Of a stretch of DNA of 48,458 nt, positions 8,765 to 17,182 are shown piece by piece (position 1 is the stretch's first letter; each line of letters opens with the position of its first letter). The notes below the pieces were generated by a model. The model had not been told where the DNA came from. It ran no database searches and was given only the letters and a program-made list of their open reading frames with translations. This stretch comes from an uncultured Comamonas sp. GTDB lineage: Bacteria > Pseudomonadota > Gammaproteobacteria > Burkholderiales > Burkholderiaceae_C. The stretch is taken from assembly GCA_902175065.1 (NCBI GenBank), contig CABIIJ010000001.1:1-48458 (forward strand), written 5' to 3'. A program made the translations under genes and the position numbers.

Positions 8765-9925
8765 TCACGCGACAAGAGAGTGTAGGTAATCGATTTGATC
8801 AATCAATTGGTAATGGTGATTACCGACGAAGAAACCAGCACGATCAATGTATTCCGCATTCTTCAAATCAGCGTGAATGGTGTAGTCAAACCATTTAAGA
8901 ACTTCGTTCTTGGCGAAGTTGCCCGCCACGATCGGACGCACGTCGATCTGGCTGGCCGATAGCTTATCCATCAAAGCTGAACGGCTGATTGGAGCGTCTT
9001 CCGCCAGCAGAAGCGAAAAACCGAACCAACTGCTCTCCCCAATTTCTTTCTGAATGCTCAACCAGGGATGCTTTTCGAACCGCTTGACAAAGTGTTCAGC
9101 ATTGTTGCGGCGTGCGGTGATCATGCCGGCTAGCTTCTTCATCTGTTCCTGGCCCACGGCGCCGCTCATTTCCAGCGGGCGCAGGTTGTAGCCTGGCAGA
9201 ACGAAGCGGAACGATTCTTCGAATGCGTTGTCGCTCTTTTCGCCACACACCAGGTTGTGCTTGGGCAAGTTGCGCGTCCAGCCGTGAGCACGGACGCACA
9301 ACAGAATGTGATACAGCTCCTCGTCATCCGTCACGACCAAACCACCTTCCATTGTGGCAATGTGGTGGCTGAAAAAGCTGCTGAAGGTACCCATCAGTCC
9401 ATGAGTGCCGGCTTGTTTGCCATCAAAGACGGCACCGAGGGATTCGCAGTTGTCTTCCAGCAGCAAGATGTCACGTTGACCAATGATCTTGCGGATTTCG
9501 GTGAAATCGTTCGGGTTACCCAGCAGATTGACCGTCAGGATGGCCTTGGTGTCATCCGTCACGGCCGTCTTCAACTGCTCCAGGTCAAGGTTCAGCGTTT
9601 GACGGTCGATGTCCACGAACTTCAGCTTCAAGCCGTACTGCTGCAGCGGGTGGTAGGTAGTGCTCCAGGAGACGGCAGGTACGATCACTTCGTCACCCCG
9701 CTTGAGCGAGCCTTGCTTACGGAACATCAGCGCCGCGATCATGGCCAAATTGGCAGAAGAGCCGGAGTTGACCATCACGGCATAGCGGCTGCCCACCCAT
9801 TCAGCGAACTGCTTCTCGAACTGGGCCACTTCCTTGCCCATGGAGAACATGCCTGATTTGAGCACGCGATCAATGGCGGCGTATTCGGCTTCGTCCCAGG
9901 TAGTGCTGGCGAGCGGATATTGCAT
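8765..9925 (-). CDS. colD: GDP-4-keto-6-deoxymannose 3-dehydratase (ColD-like)
   Basis: A 386-residue member of the DegT/DnrJ/EryC1 PLP fold. Where sugar aminotransferases carry the PLP-binding lysine, this protein has FFSHHIATMEGG, with histidines at 187 and 188. Loss of the lysine in favour of histidine is the hallmark of 3-dehydratases such as ColD (active-site His 188 in the E. coli enzyme, from memory) and the CDP-sugar enzyme RfbH/E1. No Cys-rich iron-sulfur motif of the E1 type is seen, favouring ColD. The expected reaction removes the 3-hydroxyl of GDP-4-keto-6-deoxymannose using PLP and glutamate. It lies 10 bases after the colC-like gene, in a locus with gmd and manC, which fits GDP-colitose synthesis. 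Confidence 0.85.
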   Translation of the reverse strand: MQYPLASTTWDEAEYAAIDRVLKSGMFSMGKEVAQFEKQFAEWVGSRYAVMVNSGSSANLAMIAALMFRKQGSLKRGDEVIVPAVSWSTTYHPLQQYGLKLKFVDIDRQTLNLDLEQLKTAVTDDTKAILTVNLLGNPNDFTEIRKIIGQRDILLLEDNCESLGAVFDGKQAGTHGLMGTFSSFFSHHIATMEGGLVVTDDEELYHILLCVRAHGWTRNLPKHNLVCGEKSDNAFEESFRFVLPGYNLRPLEMSGAVGQEQMKKLAGMITARRNNAEHFVKRFEKHPWLSIQKEIGESSWFGFSLLLAEDAPISRSALMDKLSASQIDVRPIVAGNFAKNEVLKWFDYTIHADLKNAEYIDRAGFFVGNHHYQLIDQIDYLHSLVA

Positions 9926-9935
9926 TTCAGGTTCC

Positions 9936-10853
9936 TTAGATTTGATTCAAATAGTATTGATAGGTCTTTGCCAGACCCTGTTCCAGGGTATGACCGGGCT
10001 GCCAACCCCACTTCATTGCCCGGCGTGTGTCGCTCAACTTACGTTGCATTCCGGTAGGTTTGGAGAGGTCGTGGTGGAACCCCCCTTGATAACCAACTAC
10101 TTTGGCGGCGATTTCGTAGTACTGGTTCACGGTGTAGTCGTGACCCAGTCCAATGTTCATCAACGAAGGCAGGCTTTCGAAGTTCGCCAGTGCACGCATG
10201 ATGGCATCGGCCAGATCGCCGGCATATAGAAATTCGCGCCTCGCCTGGCCTGTGCCCCAAATTTCCACGCTGTCCAAGCCTTGCTGCTTGGCTTGGTGCA
10301 GTTTGTGAATGACCGCAGGGATCATGTGCGACCAGCGCGGGTCGAACTTGTCATATGGACCGTACAGGTTGCACGGAATCACCGTCTTGTATTGCAGTTG
10401 TGGATTTTCACGACCGAGGTAATCGGCCAAACGAGCCACCGTGATTTTGGCCAGGGCATAGCCTTCGTTCGTGGGCTCCAGCATGCCTGTGAGCACATCG
10501 TCTTCGGCCAAAGCACCTTGCAGGTCTTTGGGGTACATGCAGGTGCTGCCAAAATTGATCAGGCGTGTGATACCTGTTTCCGCTGCCGCCATCAGCACGT
10601 TGCGACCCATGTCCAGGTTCTCCACGAGAAAGCGCACAGGCTCCCGCATGTTGGCTTGAATACCGCCCACTCGGCCTGCTGCATGAACCACGGCATCTGG
10701 ACGATGAGTCTCGAAATACTGCTTGACTGTGACGTAGTCAAGCAAGTTCAGTGCAGCACTGTTGGGTGTTAGCCAAACATGTTCTGACGCTGAAGGGTGG
10801 CCTTGAATGTTGCGCCCCACCATGCCTGAGGCGCCTGTGAGAAAGATCTTCAT
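9936..10853 (-). CDS. colC: GDP-colitose synthase / GDP-fucose synthase family reductase-epimerase
   Basis: A short-chain dehydrogenase/reductase of 305 residues that epimerises and reduces a GDP-4-keto sugar with NADPH. Visible are LTGASGMVG (5-13) for the cofactor, and a catalytic set Ser 103 (FGSTCMYP), Tyr 132 and Lys 136 (GYALAK), plus SHMIPAVIHK, all as in GDP-L-fucose synthase (Fcl/GMER). ColC is a close relative of Fcl acting on the 3-deoxy intermediate. Sequence alone does not separate the two, but the colD gene immediately downstream makes colitose the better guess. If the enzyme is Fcl, the capsule would contain fucose and colD would need another partner. Confidence 0.8.
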   Translation of the reverse strand: MKIFLTGASGMVGRNIQGHPSASEHVWLTPNSAALNLLDYVTVKQYFETHRPDAVVHAAGRVGGIQANMREPVRFLVENLDMGRNVLMAAAETGITRLINFGSTCMYPKDLQGALAEDDVLTGMLEPTNEGYALAKITVARLADYLGRENPQLQYKTVIPCNLYGPYDKFDPRWSHMIPAVIHKLHQAKQQGLDSVEIWGTGQARREFLYAGDLADAIMRALANFESLPSLMNIGLGHDYTVNQYYEIAAKVVGYQGGFHHDLSKPTGMQRKLSDTRRAMKWGWQPGHTLEQGLAKTYQYYLNQI

Positions 10854-10893
10854 GACTCGATATGTGGTTACACCTAATAATTGTGGACTTGAT

Positions 10894-12531
10894 TTATTGA
10901 CTGGTGAATTCAGGCGCCACCATGTTGAAGTATGCCTTGTTGGTAAGATTTAGATCAATACCTACGACCTTTATCACCTCATGAATGTTTTTTGCATGTC
11001 GCACTACAATTCCCTGAAGTTCAACAATCGCATTATGATGTGAAGCATTCTTTTCTGATCCCTCTCTGTGGTCGTTGTCCTCAAATTTGAGTAAATTGGA
11101 GCTGCTGACGCACATAAATGAAAGTTCTTTGTTGCGACTCATCACCGGACTATCGAGACTCCATGTGACAAGCCATAAGGATTTTTCAGGGTCATAATAA
11201 AGATTATCCAGCCTCTTGGTGAGGCTCCCCCCCCCCTCTATTACAAGAGCCCCGTTTGTCTGGGCCATGTTTATCACGAGGGCGACAACTTCTACATCCT
11301 CTTCCGTTTTAATAGTCAGAGCTTCACCATGAGAGAGTCTGGCAAACTCTTCCTTCAATAATGAAGTTTGCCGAACTGTCAGCGCCTTGTTTTTGCTGGC
11401 GTTGACTGGGATGTGGCTGAATTTTGAAATGGATACTTTGGATTTATTTATTTGCAGATGGGGCTCTGCTACTCGACAGAACAAATTGCGAATACTTTGG
11501 GATAAAACCGTTCCAAGGCATCTAGCCACAAAAATGTTGAGGTGGTGATCATCGTGAAAAAAACTTTGAGGCTCTCTTTTCCACCTTCTTGAGAGTGATT
11601 CAATGAACTGATGCCCATCAAAATAGGGTATTTGCTTATTCTTACAGAGTTCAATTAGCTTCTTCGGTAGCTTCAGTTCTCTATTGGCTTTGTATGCCCA
11701 CCTGGTCGGCATGATGAGAACCACGGGTATCACATCATATTTTGCGCACCAGCTTCCAATGTAGTCAATGATGCCGGAGATTAAATCGAAAAAATCATAT
11801 CCATAGTTTTCGGCTCGTTGTTCGTTGACGTAGAAATCAAGAATTAAGGTGCTGATTTTTTTGCCTTCAATTTGCTTCAATCGATATGGGATGAAGGTCG
11901 AATGGCTGGATCCAATGGATGCATTCAGCTGAACACATATACTCTCCATTGTAAGTGCATGGGTATACCCTTTGTTTACAGAATTTGATGTACCCAGAAT
12001 GCCGACTGGGATGCTTTGCCGGATGCTTTCAGGGGGACTAATGGCAGGAGGCGCATTTTCTGCAATGGAAAGATCGCGGGTTTTGCTGAATACTTCTACT
12101 CGGAAAAGATGAAAGTATCTCTCTTCTCCGATAGACACCCGCACATACCGGGCTTTCACCTGCCCTTGCAGTGGTAATGTGAAAGGCTCTCCATATAGCC
12201 CATCTGTAAAGAAAACAAGTCCGGCATGGATAAGCGTCCAGGATTTTTTGTCTGTCGAAATATCGACCTTGATGGTGCGAGCATTGTCGATGTAGCCATT
12301 GATTCGGTTGTGTAGAACAATCCGATCAATGGGGTATTCACACATCAAGTCCACATACCACCACGGGCTTGCTTCTACATCGGTATGAAATCCAAAATGA
12401 TCATGCCCCCATTGCTGAGTTCCACCCGTTGCTCCTGCTTGAGTCGACCATTTCGATAGGCTGCTCTGATAGGCAGGCTTGCACAGTGCAACATTTGTCA
12501 GCATGTGCGGAGTGGCATTATTTTTTTTCAT
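10894..12531 (-). CDS. Discoidin (F5/8 type C) domain fused to an SGNH-type hydrolase/acyltransferase
   Basis: A 545-residue protein of two clear parts and a third unknown part. Residues about 12-150 resemble a galactose-binding discoidin fold (ASPWWYVDLMCEYPIDRIVL and a KARYVRVS strand). Residues about 175-350 look like an SGNH fold, with a block I-like GTSNS (180-184) and a block V DDHHLN (Asp 327, His 330). The last 190 residues are unassigned. A likely role is adding or removing acyl groups on capsule sugars, with the discoidin part binding carbohydrate; this is inference. No signal peptide is seen, so it probably acts in the cytoplasm. A G10 tract at codons 432-435 may make it phase variable; the present state is in frame. 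Confidence 0.7.
   Translation of the reverse strand: MKKNNATPHMLTNVALCKPAYQSSLSKWSTQAGATGGTQQWGHDHFGFHTDVEASPWWYVDLMCEYPIDRIVLHNRINGYIDNARTIKVDISTDKKSWTLIHAGLVFFTDGLYGEPFTLPLQGQVKARYVRVSIGEERYFHLFRVEVFSKTRDLSIAENAPPAISPPESIRQSIPVGILGTSNSVNKGYTHALTMESICVQLNASIGSSHSTFIPYRLKQIEGKKISTLILDFYVNEQRAENYGYDFFDLISGIIDYIGSWCAKYDVIPVVLIMPTRWAYKANRELKLPKKLIELCKNKQIPYFDGHQFIESLSRRWKREPQSFFHDDHHLNIFVARCLGTVLSQSIRNLFCRVAEPHLQINKSKVSISKFSHIPVNASKNKALTVRQTSLLKEEFARLSHGEALTIKTEEDVEVVALVINMAQTNGALVIEGGGSLTKRLDNLYYDPEKSLWLVTWSLDSPVMSRNKELSFMCVSSSNLLKFEDNDHREGSEKNASHHNAIVELQGIVVRHAKNIHEVIKVVGIDLNLTNKAYFNMVAPEFTSQ
11227..11236 (-). repeat. G10 homopolymer tract inside the discoidin-SGNH gene
   Basis: Ten consecutive C bases on the plus strand, reading GAG GGG GGG GGG AGC in the coding strand (Glu-Gly-Gly-Gly-Ser). 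It is the longest G/C homopolymer I saw in the window. Tracts of this length in surface-polysaccharide genes are classic sites of slipped-strand phase variation. Confidence 0.8.
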
Positions 12532-12538
12532 TTGGTGC

Positions 12539-13657
12539 TCAGCGTTCCAGGCTCACTGCAGCGTCATAGCCATGCTGCTTCAGCAGAGCGTGCTGGCGGG
12601 CCTGTGTCAGATCGTGGGCCACCATCTCGGCGCACATTTCCTGAACGGTGATCTCGGGAACCCAGCCCAGTTTAGTCTTGGCCTTGGATGGGTCGCCCAG
12701 CAGTGTTTCCACTTCAGCAGGGCGGAAATAGCGTGGATCTACTGAAATCAGTACATCACCCGGTTTCACAGCGGGAGCCTTATCGCCTTCCACCTTGACC
12801 ACCACACCCTTTTCGTCAACTCCTTGGCCTTCAAAGCGCAAGGTGATGCCCAGTTCGGCCGCGGACCATTCGATGAACTGGCGCACGCTGTATTGCACGC
12901 CGGTGGCAATGACGAAATCTTCGGGTTGGCCTTGTTGCAGCATCATCCACTGCATGCGCACATAGTCCTTGGCATGACCCCAGTCGCGCAGGGCGTCCAT
13001 ATTGCCCATGTACAGGCAGCTTTCAAGCCCTTGGGCAATATTGGCTAGGCCGCGGGTGATCTTGCGGGTGACGAAGGTCTCGCCTCGGCGTGGTGATTCG
13101 TGATTGAACAAAATGCCGTTGCAGGCATACATACCATAAGCCTCGCGGTAATTGACCGTGATCCAGTAAGCATACATCTTGGCCACCGCATAGGGGCTGC
13201 GGGGGTAGAACGGTGTGGTTTCCTTCTGTGGAATTTCTTGGACCAAGCCATATAGCTCCGAAGTGGATGCCTGATAGAACTTGGTCTTCTTCTCCAGCCC
13301 CAGGAAGCGGATCGCTTCCAATAGGCGTAATGTGCCAATCGCATCCACATCGGCCGTGTACTCGGGCGACTCAAAGCTCACGGCCACATGGCTTTGCGCG
13401 CCCAAATTGTATACCTCATCCGGCTGGATCTCGGACAGGATCCGCGTGAGATTCGAAGAATCTGTCAAATCGCCATAGTGCAACTTGAAGCGGGCATTTT
13501 CCACATGTGGGTCCTGAAAAATGTGATCGACCCGTTGGGTGTTGAATGAAGACGCTCGGCGTTTAATGCCATGGACTTCGTAGCCTTTTTCCAGCAAGAA
13601 TTCGGCCAAATAGGAGCCGTCTTGTCCTGTGATCCCAGTAATCAATGCCTTTTTCAT
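12539..13657 (-). CDS. gmd: GDP-mannose 4,6-dehydratase
   Basis: Converts GDP-D-mannose to GDP-4-keto-6-deoxy-D-mannose, the branch point for fucose, rhamnose, perosamine and colitose. The 372-residue protein begins with [20 protein letters not shown], the Gmd form of the NADP-binding glycine motif, followed by [22 protein letters not shown], and [15 protein letters not shown] with the catalytic Tyr-x-x-x-Lys. It begins 3 bases after the fucosyltransferase-like gene and ends 7 bases before the discoidin-SGNH gene. With manC, colD and the colC-like gene it forms an almost complete GDP-colitose route. Confidence 0.96.
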   Translation of the reverse strand: MKKALITGITGQDGSYLAEFLLEKGYEVHGIKRRASSFNTQRVDHIFQDPHVENARFKLHYGDLTDSSNLTRILSEIQPDEVYNLGAQSHVAVSFESPEYTADVDAIGTLRLLEAIRFLGLEKKTKFYQASTSELYGLVQEIPQKETTPFYPRSPYAVAKMYAYWITVNYREAYGMYACNGILFNHESPRRGETFVTRKITRGLANIAQGLESCLYMGNMDALRDWGHAKDYVRMQWMMLQQGQPEDFVIATGVQYSVRQFIEWSAAELGITLRFEGQGVDEKGVVVKVEGDKAPAVKPGDVLISVDPRYFRPAEVETLLGDPSKAKTKLGWVPEITVQEMCAEMVAHDLTQARQHALLKQHGYDAAVSLER

Positions 13658-13660
13658 TTT

Positions 13661-14464
13661 CTAAACCCTAATGTAATTGATAGCCCCCCAAATGGCGGCG
13701 AACGTACTAAAAGATGAGTGCTTTGTCCCGATAATGTAGCTACATCTAGAGAGAGCATAAAGATCGGCAACCGCCTCCTCTAACGAAGACAACCTCTCTT
13801 GAATATTTGATTTTCCGGCAGCCTCTGTTTTAGAAATATCCCAGTTCTTTCTTAAAACAAGCACTTTATTCTTGTATTTTTCCATAAACTCAAATTCAGA
13901 GTCAGGATTATCTGCAGACAAAATTATCAAAGACTTTGGATTGGATTCGAAATAGTGTTCAATCTGCTTGTGGAGCTCTGCATCACTTGGTGGCTCGATC
14001 CCCATCTTTATGCAATGATCTATCATATCAGTGCGCCTCAAATGCACACCGAGTATTTTATCTTGTTTATTTAAAAATAATGAATTGACAGATTTTTTTA
14101 TTGACTCTATAGGAGCCAGGTTTTCATAAAATTTTTTAATAATTTCATTAAATCGAACGGACTCATCTTTATCAAGATTGTATTCTTTTTCGATACTGGA
14201 AGGATGACTTCCGCAATGCGTTGGTCGCGTTTTATATGTAACCAACAGATTATCTAAAAGATTGGTGACAGCAGGCCCCTCCGAATTATCTATTAACTGA
14301 CAATTAAAAAGATCAGAAAAATTTCCGGGGCAGCTTGGATCCTTAATCCATTCATAGCTAAAAGCTAATCCCTTAACTGAGGCAAGAGCATAATGTCCAG
14401 CCATTGATCTCACCCTGTTAGACAGTCCGTAACGACCAGAAAATATTATATGTAAATTTTTCAT
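13661..14464 (-). CDS. Fucosyltransferase-like glycosyltransferase
   Basis: A 267-residue protein with features of GDP-fucose-using transferases of the NodZ/Fut8/O-FucT superfamily: an N-terminal GLSNRVRSM (13-21), comparable to the GxGNRL motif, the Arg-containing HLRRTD motif (141-146) that binds the nucleotide sugar, and a C-terminal GTKHSSFSTFAAIWG segment typical of the last conserved region. It probably transfers a GDP-activated deoxy sugar; given colD and colC next door, colitose is as plausible as fucose. The gene is AT-rich compared with gmd directly downstream. It begins 11 bases after the preceding glycosyltransferase. Confidence 0.7.
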   Translation of the reverse strand: MKNLHIIFSGRYGLSNRVRSMAGHYALASVKGLAFSYEWIKDPSCPGNFSDLFNCQLIDNSEGPAVTNLLDNLLVTYKTRPTHCGSHPSSIEKEYNLDKDESVRFNEIIKKFYENLAPIESIKKSVNSLFLNKQDKILGVHLRRTDMIDHCIKMGIEPPSDAELHKQIEHYFESNPKSLIILSADNPDSEFEFMEKYKNKVLVLRKNWDISKTEAAGKSNIQERLSSLEEAVADLYALSRCSYIIGTKHSSFSTFAAIWGAINYIRV

Positions 14465-14475
14465 AAATCGGAAGT

Positions 14476-16170
14476 TCAGATAAGAAACTCAGGTATTTGT
14501 TTTAAATATTCTTGATTATTTAAATAATTCGGATAAGAGAAATGCCTAGACAAATCTTTATTTATTTTTTTATAATTTTCGAGAAAAATCTCTTTATGCT
14601 TAGTTCTCTGAGATAAATCTGATTGCATGGATTTCCCATTGTTATCCACTTTATAGATGTCTGCAGTGAGGTTCATGCCGTCAAAGGGTTGAAACAACAC
14701 GGGGTATCTGAACCATTGAGTGCTATGCTTGCCCTCAAAGTATCGCAGACGCTCAATGAACTCGGTGTCCGCATTCTTTCGGATATTTTCATAATAGCCA
14801 TATTTCTGGTGCGAATTGGCCCGACAGGCCAGTGATGCCGTGCCATAACGCTCCACCTTGCCATCCAAAGCCAACAGCTTGAACTGTTTGTCTACTCGGA
14901 CGATATCGCCAAAGCAAATAATGGCCTTGGTGTCGGCTTTTTCAAGAAGGGACAACTGTATACCAGCCCGCTGGCAACAACTGAAGTCATCTGAATCATT
15001 GACTAAGTAGATCGTGTCGCTGTTGATGTGACGGTGGACCACCGAATTCCGGATCCAGTAGGTGCCCATGCTTTTCTTATTCTGCTCCAGAGTGATATCG
15101 AACTTGGAGGAATCAACAAGTTTCTTAAACGCTGAAACGATGTGCATGGACTGATCTGTGCTGACGTCGTCCACCATGTGAACACTACAGTGTGGATGAG
15201 TTTGCATTGCGACGCTGTACAAAGCCGACGCGATATACGAGGCTTTGTTGTAGTTCGACATAATAAATATGGCGCTGGCGTTGCTTTTCTGTAGCGGCCA
15301 TTGATTACATGTCGTGACGGTCAGAACCGTTCTAGCGGTCTGTAGACGGGTAGAGTCAGTCGGCTCGCTGCGCTGTGGCGCCGGGTTAATATCCAGTAAA
15401 ATTTGGCGACCTGGCGCATTGCGCAGTAGGCCTGGAATGGTGACCAGTTTGCTCTTGCGAAGAACTTCAATATCTTGCTTGCAAAAAGCGTCCAAGTCCA
15501 AGTCATTGTCAATCTGCCAAAGCCGCTTGTATTTGGCAGGAAGATGTCCGTCTATCAGAATATCAATCGATCTGAACGCCGCCTCACCACCAAAGCGCTC
15601 AAGCCCTTGTTTGGTGACAAACAAAGATGCAACGCCCGGGTTTTTGGCTTCCTGGCTGTGAGTAGCCTTGATTGGTTCTTTCCCAATAGACCAATACAAG
15701 CTTTCAAAGCTTTCAAGATTGATGCTTGGGCAGTCACGCAAGTACTTCTGCGAAACAGCTAGGTACTGACCATTGCATGCGCGTGCAATGCTTATTTCGG
15801 CATCCAGCAACTCCACCTTGAACTTCAGGAATTCAGCCCAAGTTGATTTGAGTTGTGGCAATTCTGCAAAAAAAACTTGGTCAACCTCTTGCCGCTTGGC
15901 AAACTCCATGCAGTCAAACCAAAATGCTTTGGGATCGTCCGTGATCAAAATTCGATCAATGGAACCCTGCGCAATCCAGTGAAGCAGACGTCTATTAAAG
16001 AAAAGCAATTCAGGCGTTTTGAATATAAGCGCAAGTTGGATATCAAAGCGCTTCTTTAGAAGATCAGCAACAAAAATCAGCTGATTGATATTGGAAACTG
16101 TTTTTTCAACAGCAATAACCAGCACAGAGCTTTGTTGCTTTTCATTGTGAATGCGATAAAATCGTGTCAC
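14476..16170 (-). CDS. Two-part glycosyltransferase with C-terminal GT2 domain
   Basis: A 564-residue protein. The first 290 residues are not recognised and look like a second, divergent alpha/beta domain (a possible glycosyltransferase-B half). A GT2-like GT-A domain starts near residue 299 (AIFIMSNYNKASYIASAL), with MVDDVSTDQS (Asp 334-335) and VNDSDDFS (392-395). The start codon is GTG at 16170, overlapping the TGA of the upstream gene (GTGA), a translationally coupled start. It probably elongates the capsule chain. The C-terminal third is more AT-rich than the rest. Confidence 0.75.
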   Translation of the reverse strand: MTRFYRIHNEKQQSSVLVIAVEKTVSNINQLIFVADLLKKRFDIQLALIFKTPELLFFNRRLLHWIAQGSIDRILITDDPKAFWFDCMEFAKRQEVDQVFFAELPQLKSTWAEFLKFKVELLDAEISIARACNGQYLAVSQKYLRDCPSINLESFESLYWSIGKEPIKATHSQEAKNPGVASLFVTKQGLERFGGEAAFRSIDILIDGHLPAKYKRLWQIDNDLDLDAFCKQDIEVLRKSKLVTIPGLLRNAPGRQILLDINPAPQRSEPTDSTRLQTARTVLTVTTCNQWPLQKSNASAIFIMSNYNKASYIASALYSVAMQTHPHCSVHMVDDVSTDQSMHIVSAFKKLVDSSKFDITLEQNKKSMGTYWIRNSVVHRHINSDTIYLVNDSDDFSCCQRAGIQLSLLEKADTKAIICFGDIVRVDKQFKLLALDGKVERYGTASLACRANSHQKYGYYENIRKNADTEFIERLRYFEGKHSTQWFRYPVLFQPFDGMNLTADIYKVDNNGKSMQSDLSQRTKHKEIFLENYKKINKDLSRHFSYPNYLNNQEYLKQIPEFLI

Positions 16171-17177
16171 AGCATACTCCCTTGTTTTTCACACAGCGTG
16201 TGCAAATTATACCCGTATTTTTTCAAGAAATATTTTTCCAAATTCTTAGTGGATATATCATTTTTTCCACCTGAAGCACTGGAGTTGTGTGCTTTAAAAA
16301 GACTGACGTCTCGATATTCAGCCGAATAATCAACAACAGGAAAACTCTTATAATCTGACGTAGATGCCTCAGGATTCAAAATCACAGACTTCACACCATT
16401 CAGACCACAGTGCCATTTGATCCATAAATCATCCGCAGTGGGAGTCAATTCAAGCGCCGCGTTGATATCAACGAAATCCCGAGTAAAGAACTTGGTGGAA
16501 TACAAAATACCATCCTTGCCTGTTGGTAGATTGTTCATGGTCGCCACTGTCTTGCCGAGTTCCCAGTTACTGTACGGATTGATACCACTACTGTTGGCTG
16601 TAATGTAACGCCCCCGAAATGCAATGACACTATCATGTTCAAGGTATTTATCATACAACGTTTGGATAAAATAATCTGGATACAAGGTGTCATCATCCAC
16701 TGTAATGAATATTTTATCTTTCGTTTTATTTTCAGAAAAAAAACTCTCCATAAATGGAATAATTTTTCTAAAAGGACCCGTATTCTTTGTCCAGTTTATC
16801 TCCAACAAAGGCAGTTTGATAAAGCTAGCCAACCGCGGATCATCTTTTCTAATACCCTTATCCAGGAGATAGGCCTCCTCCGAAATATTCAAATATATTT
16901 TTTGAGGCCGCAGCGTCTGCTTGTGCAGCGACTCCAATACCGGCAACAACCGACTCAAACGGTCGCTTATCGTGGTAAGAGTAATAAAAATTTCAGGCGC
17001 TTCAAAATTTTTATTTATTCCTGATTTAAGAATATTTTTTTTGCACAACTCAATATTTGCTGTAAAAATACATTTTAAATCAGGGTGCTCTTGCCCTATC
17101 CGCTGGTAAGCAGCAAGCGCCTTTTCATACTCCCCCTCTTGAAAAAGGAGATTGGCTTCTTTAGTGGAGATAAACAT
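16167..17177 (-). CDS. Glycosyltransferase-like protein with N-terminal TPR-like segment
   Basis: A 336-residue protein. Residues 4-40 (EANLLFQEGEYEKALAAYQ) look like one tetratricopeptide-type repeat. From about residue 62 a GT-A-like fold follows (ITLTTISDRLSRLLPVLESL) with an acidic DDD motif at 161-163 (ITVDDDTLYPDYF), the probable metal site. The ATG lies only 5 bases from the ISL3 element, so the native upstream sequence has been replaced. The IS inverted repeat gives an AGGG that could serve as ribosome binding site. The frame is open for only three codons into the IS, so the N-terminus might originally have been longer. Confidence 0.7.
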   Translation of the reverse strand: MFISTKEANLLFQEGEYEKALAAYQRIGQEHPDLKCIFTANIELCKKNILKSGINKNFEAPEIFITLTTISDRLSRLLPVLESLHKQTLRPQKIYLNISEEAYLLDKGIRKDDPRLASFIKLPLLEINWTKNTGPFRKIIPFMESFFSENKTKDKIFITVDDDTLYPDYFIQTLYDKYLEHDSVIAFRGRYITANSSGINPYSNWELGKTVATMNNLPTGKDGILYSTKFFTRDFVDINAALELTPTADDLWIKWHCGLNGVKSVILNPEASTSDYKSFPVVDYSAEYRDVSLFKAHNSSASGGKNDISTKNLEKYFLKKYGYNLHTLCEKQGSML

Positions 17178-17182
17178 AAAAT

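Noticed and set aside
8765-9925. Annotation as an ordinary sugar aminotransferase (perosamine synthase type)
   Set aside because: The PLP-binding lysine is replaced by histidine in SHHIATMEGG, so transamination by the normal mechanism is not expected.
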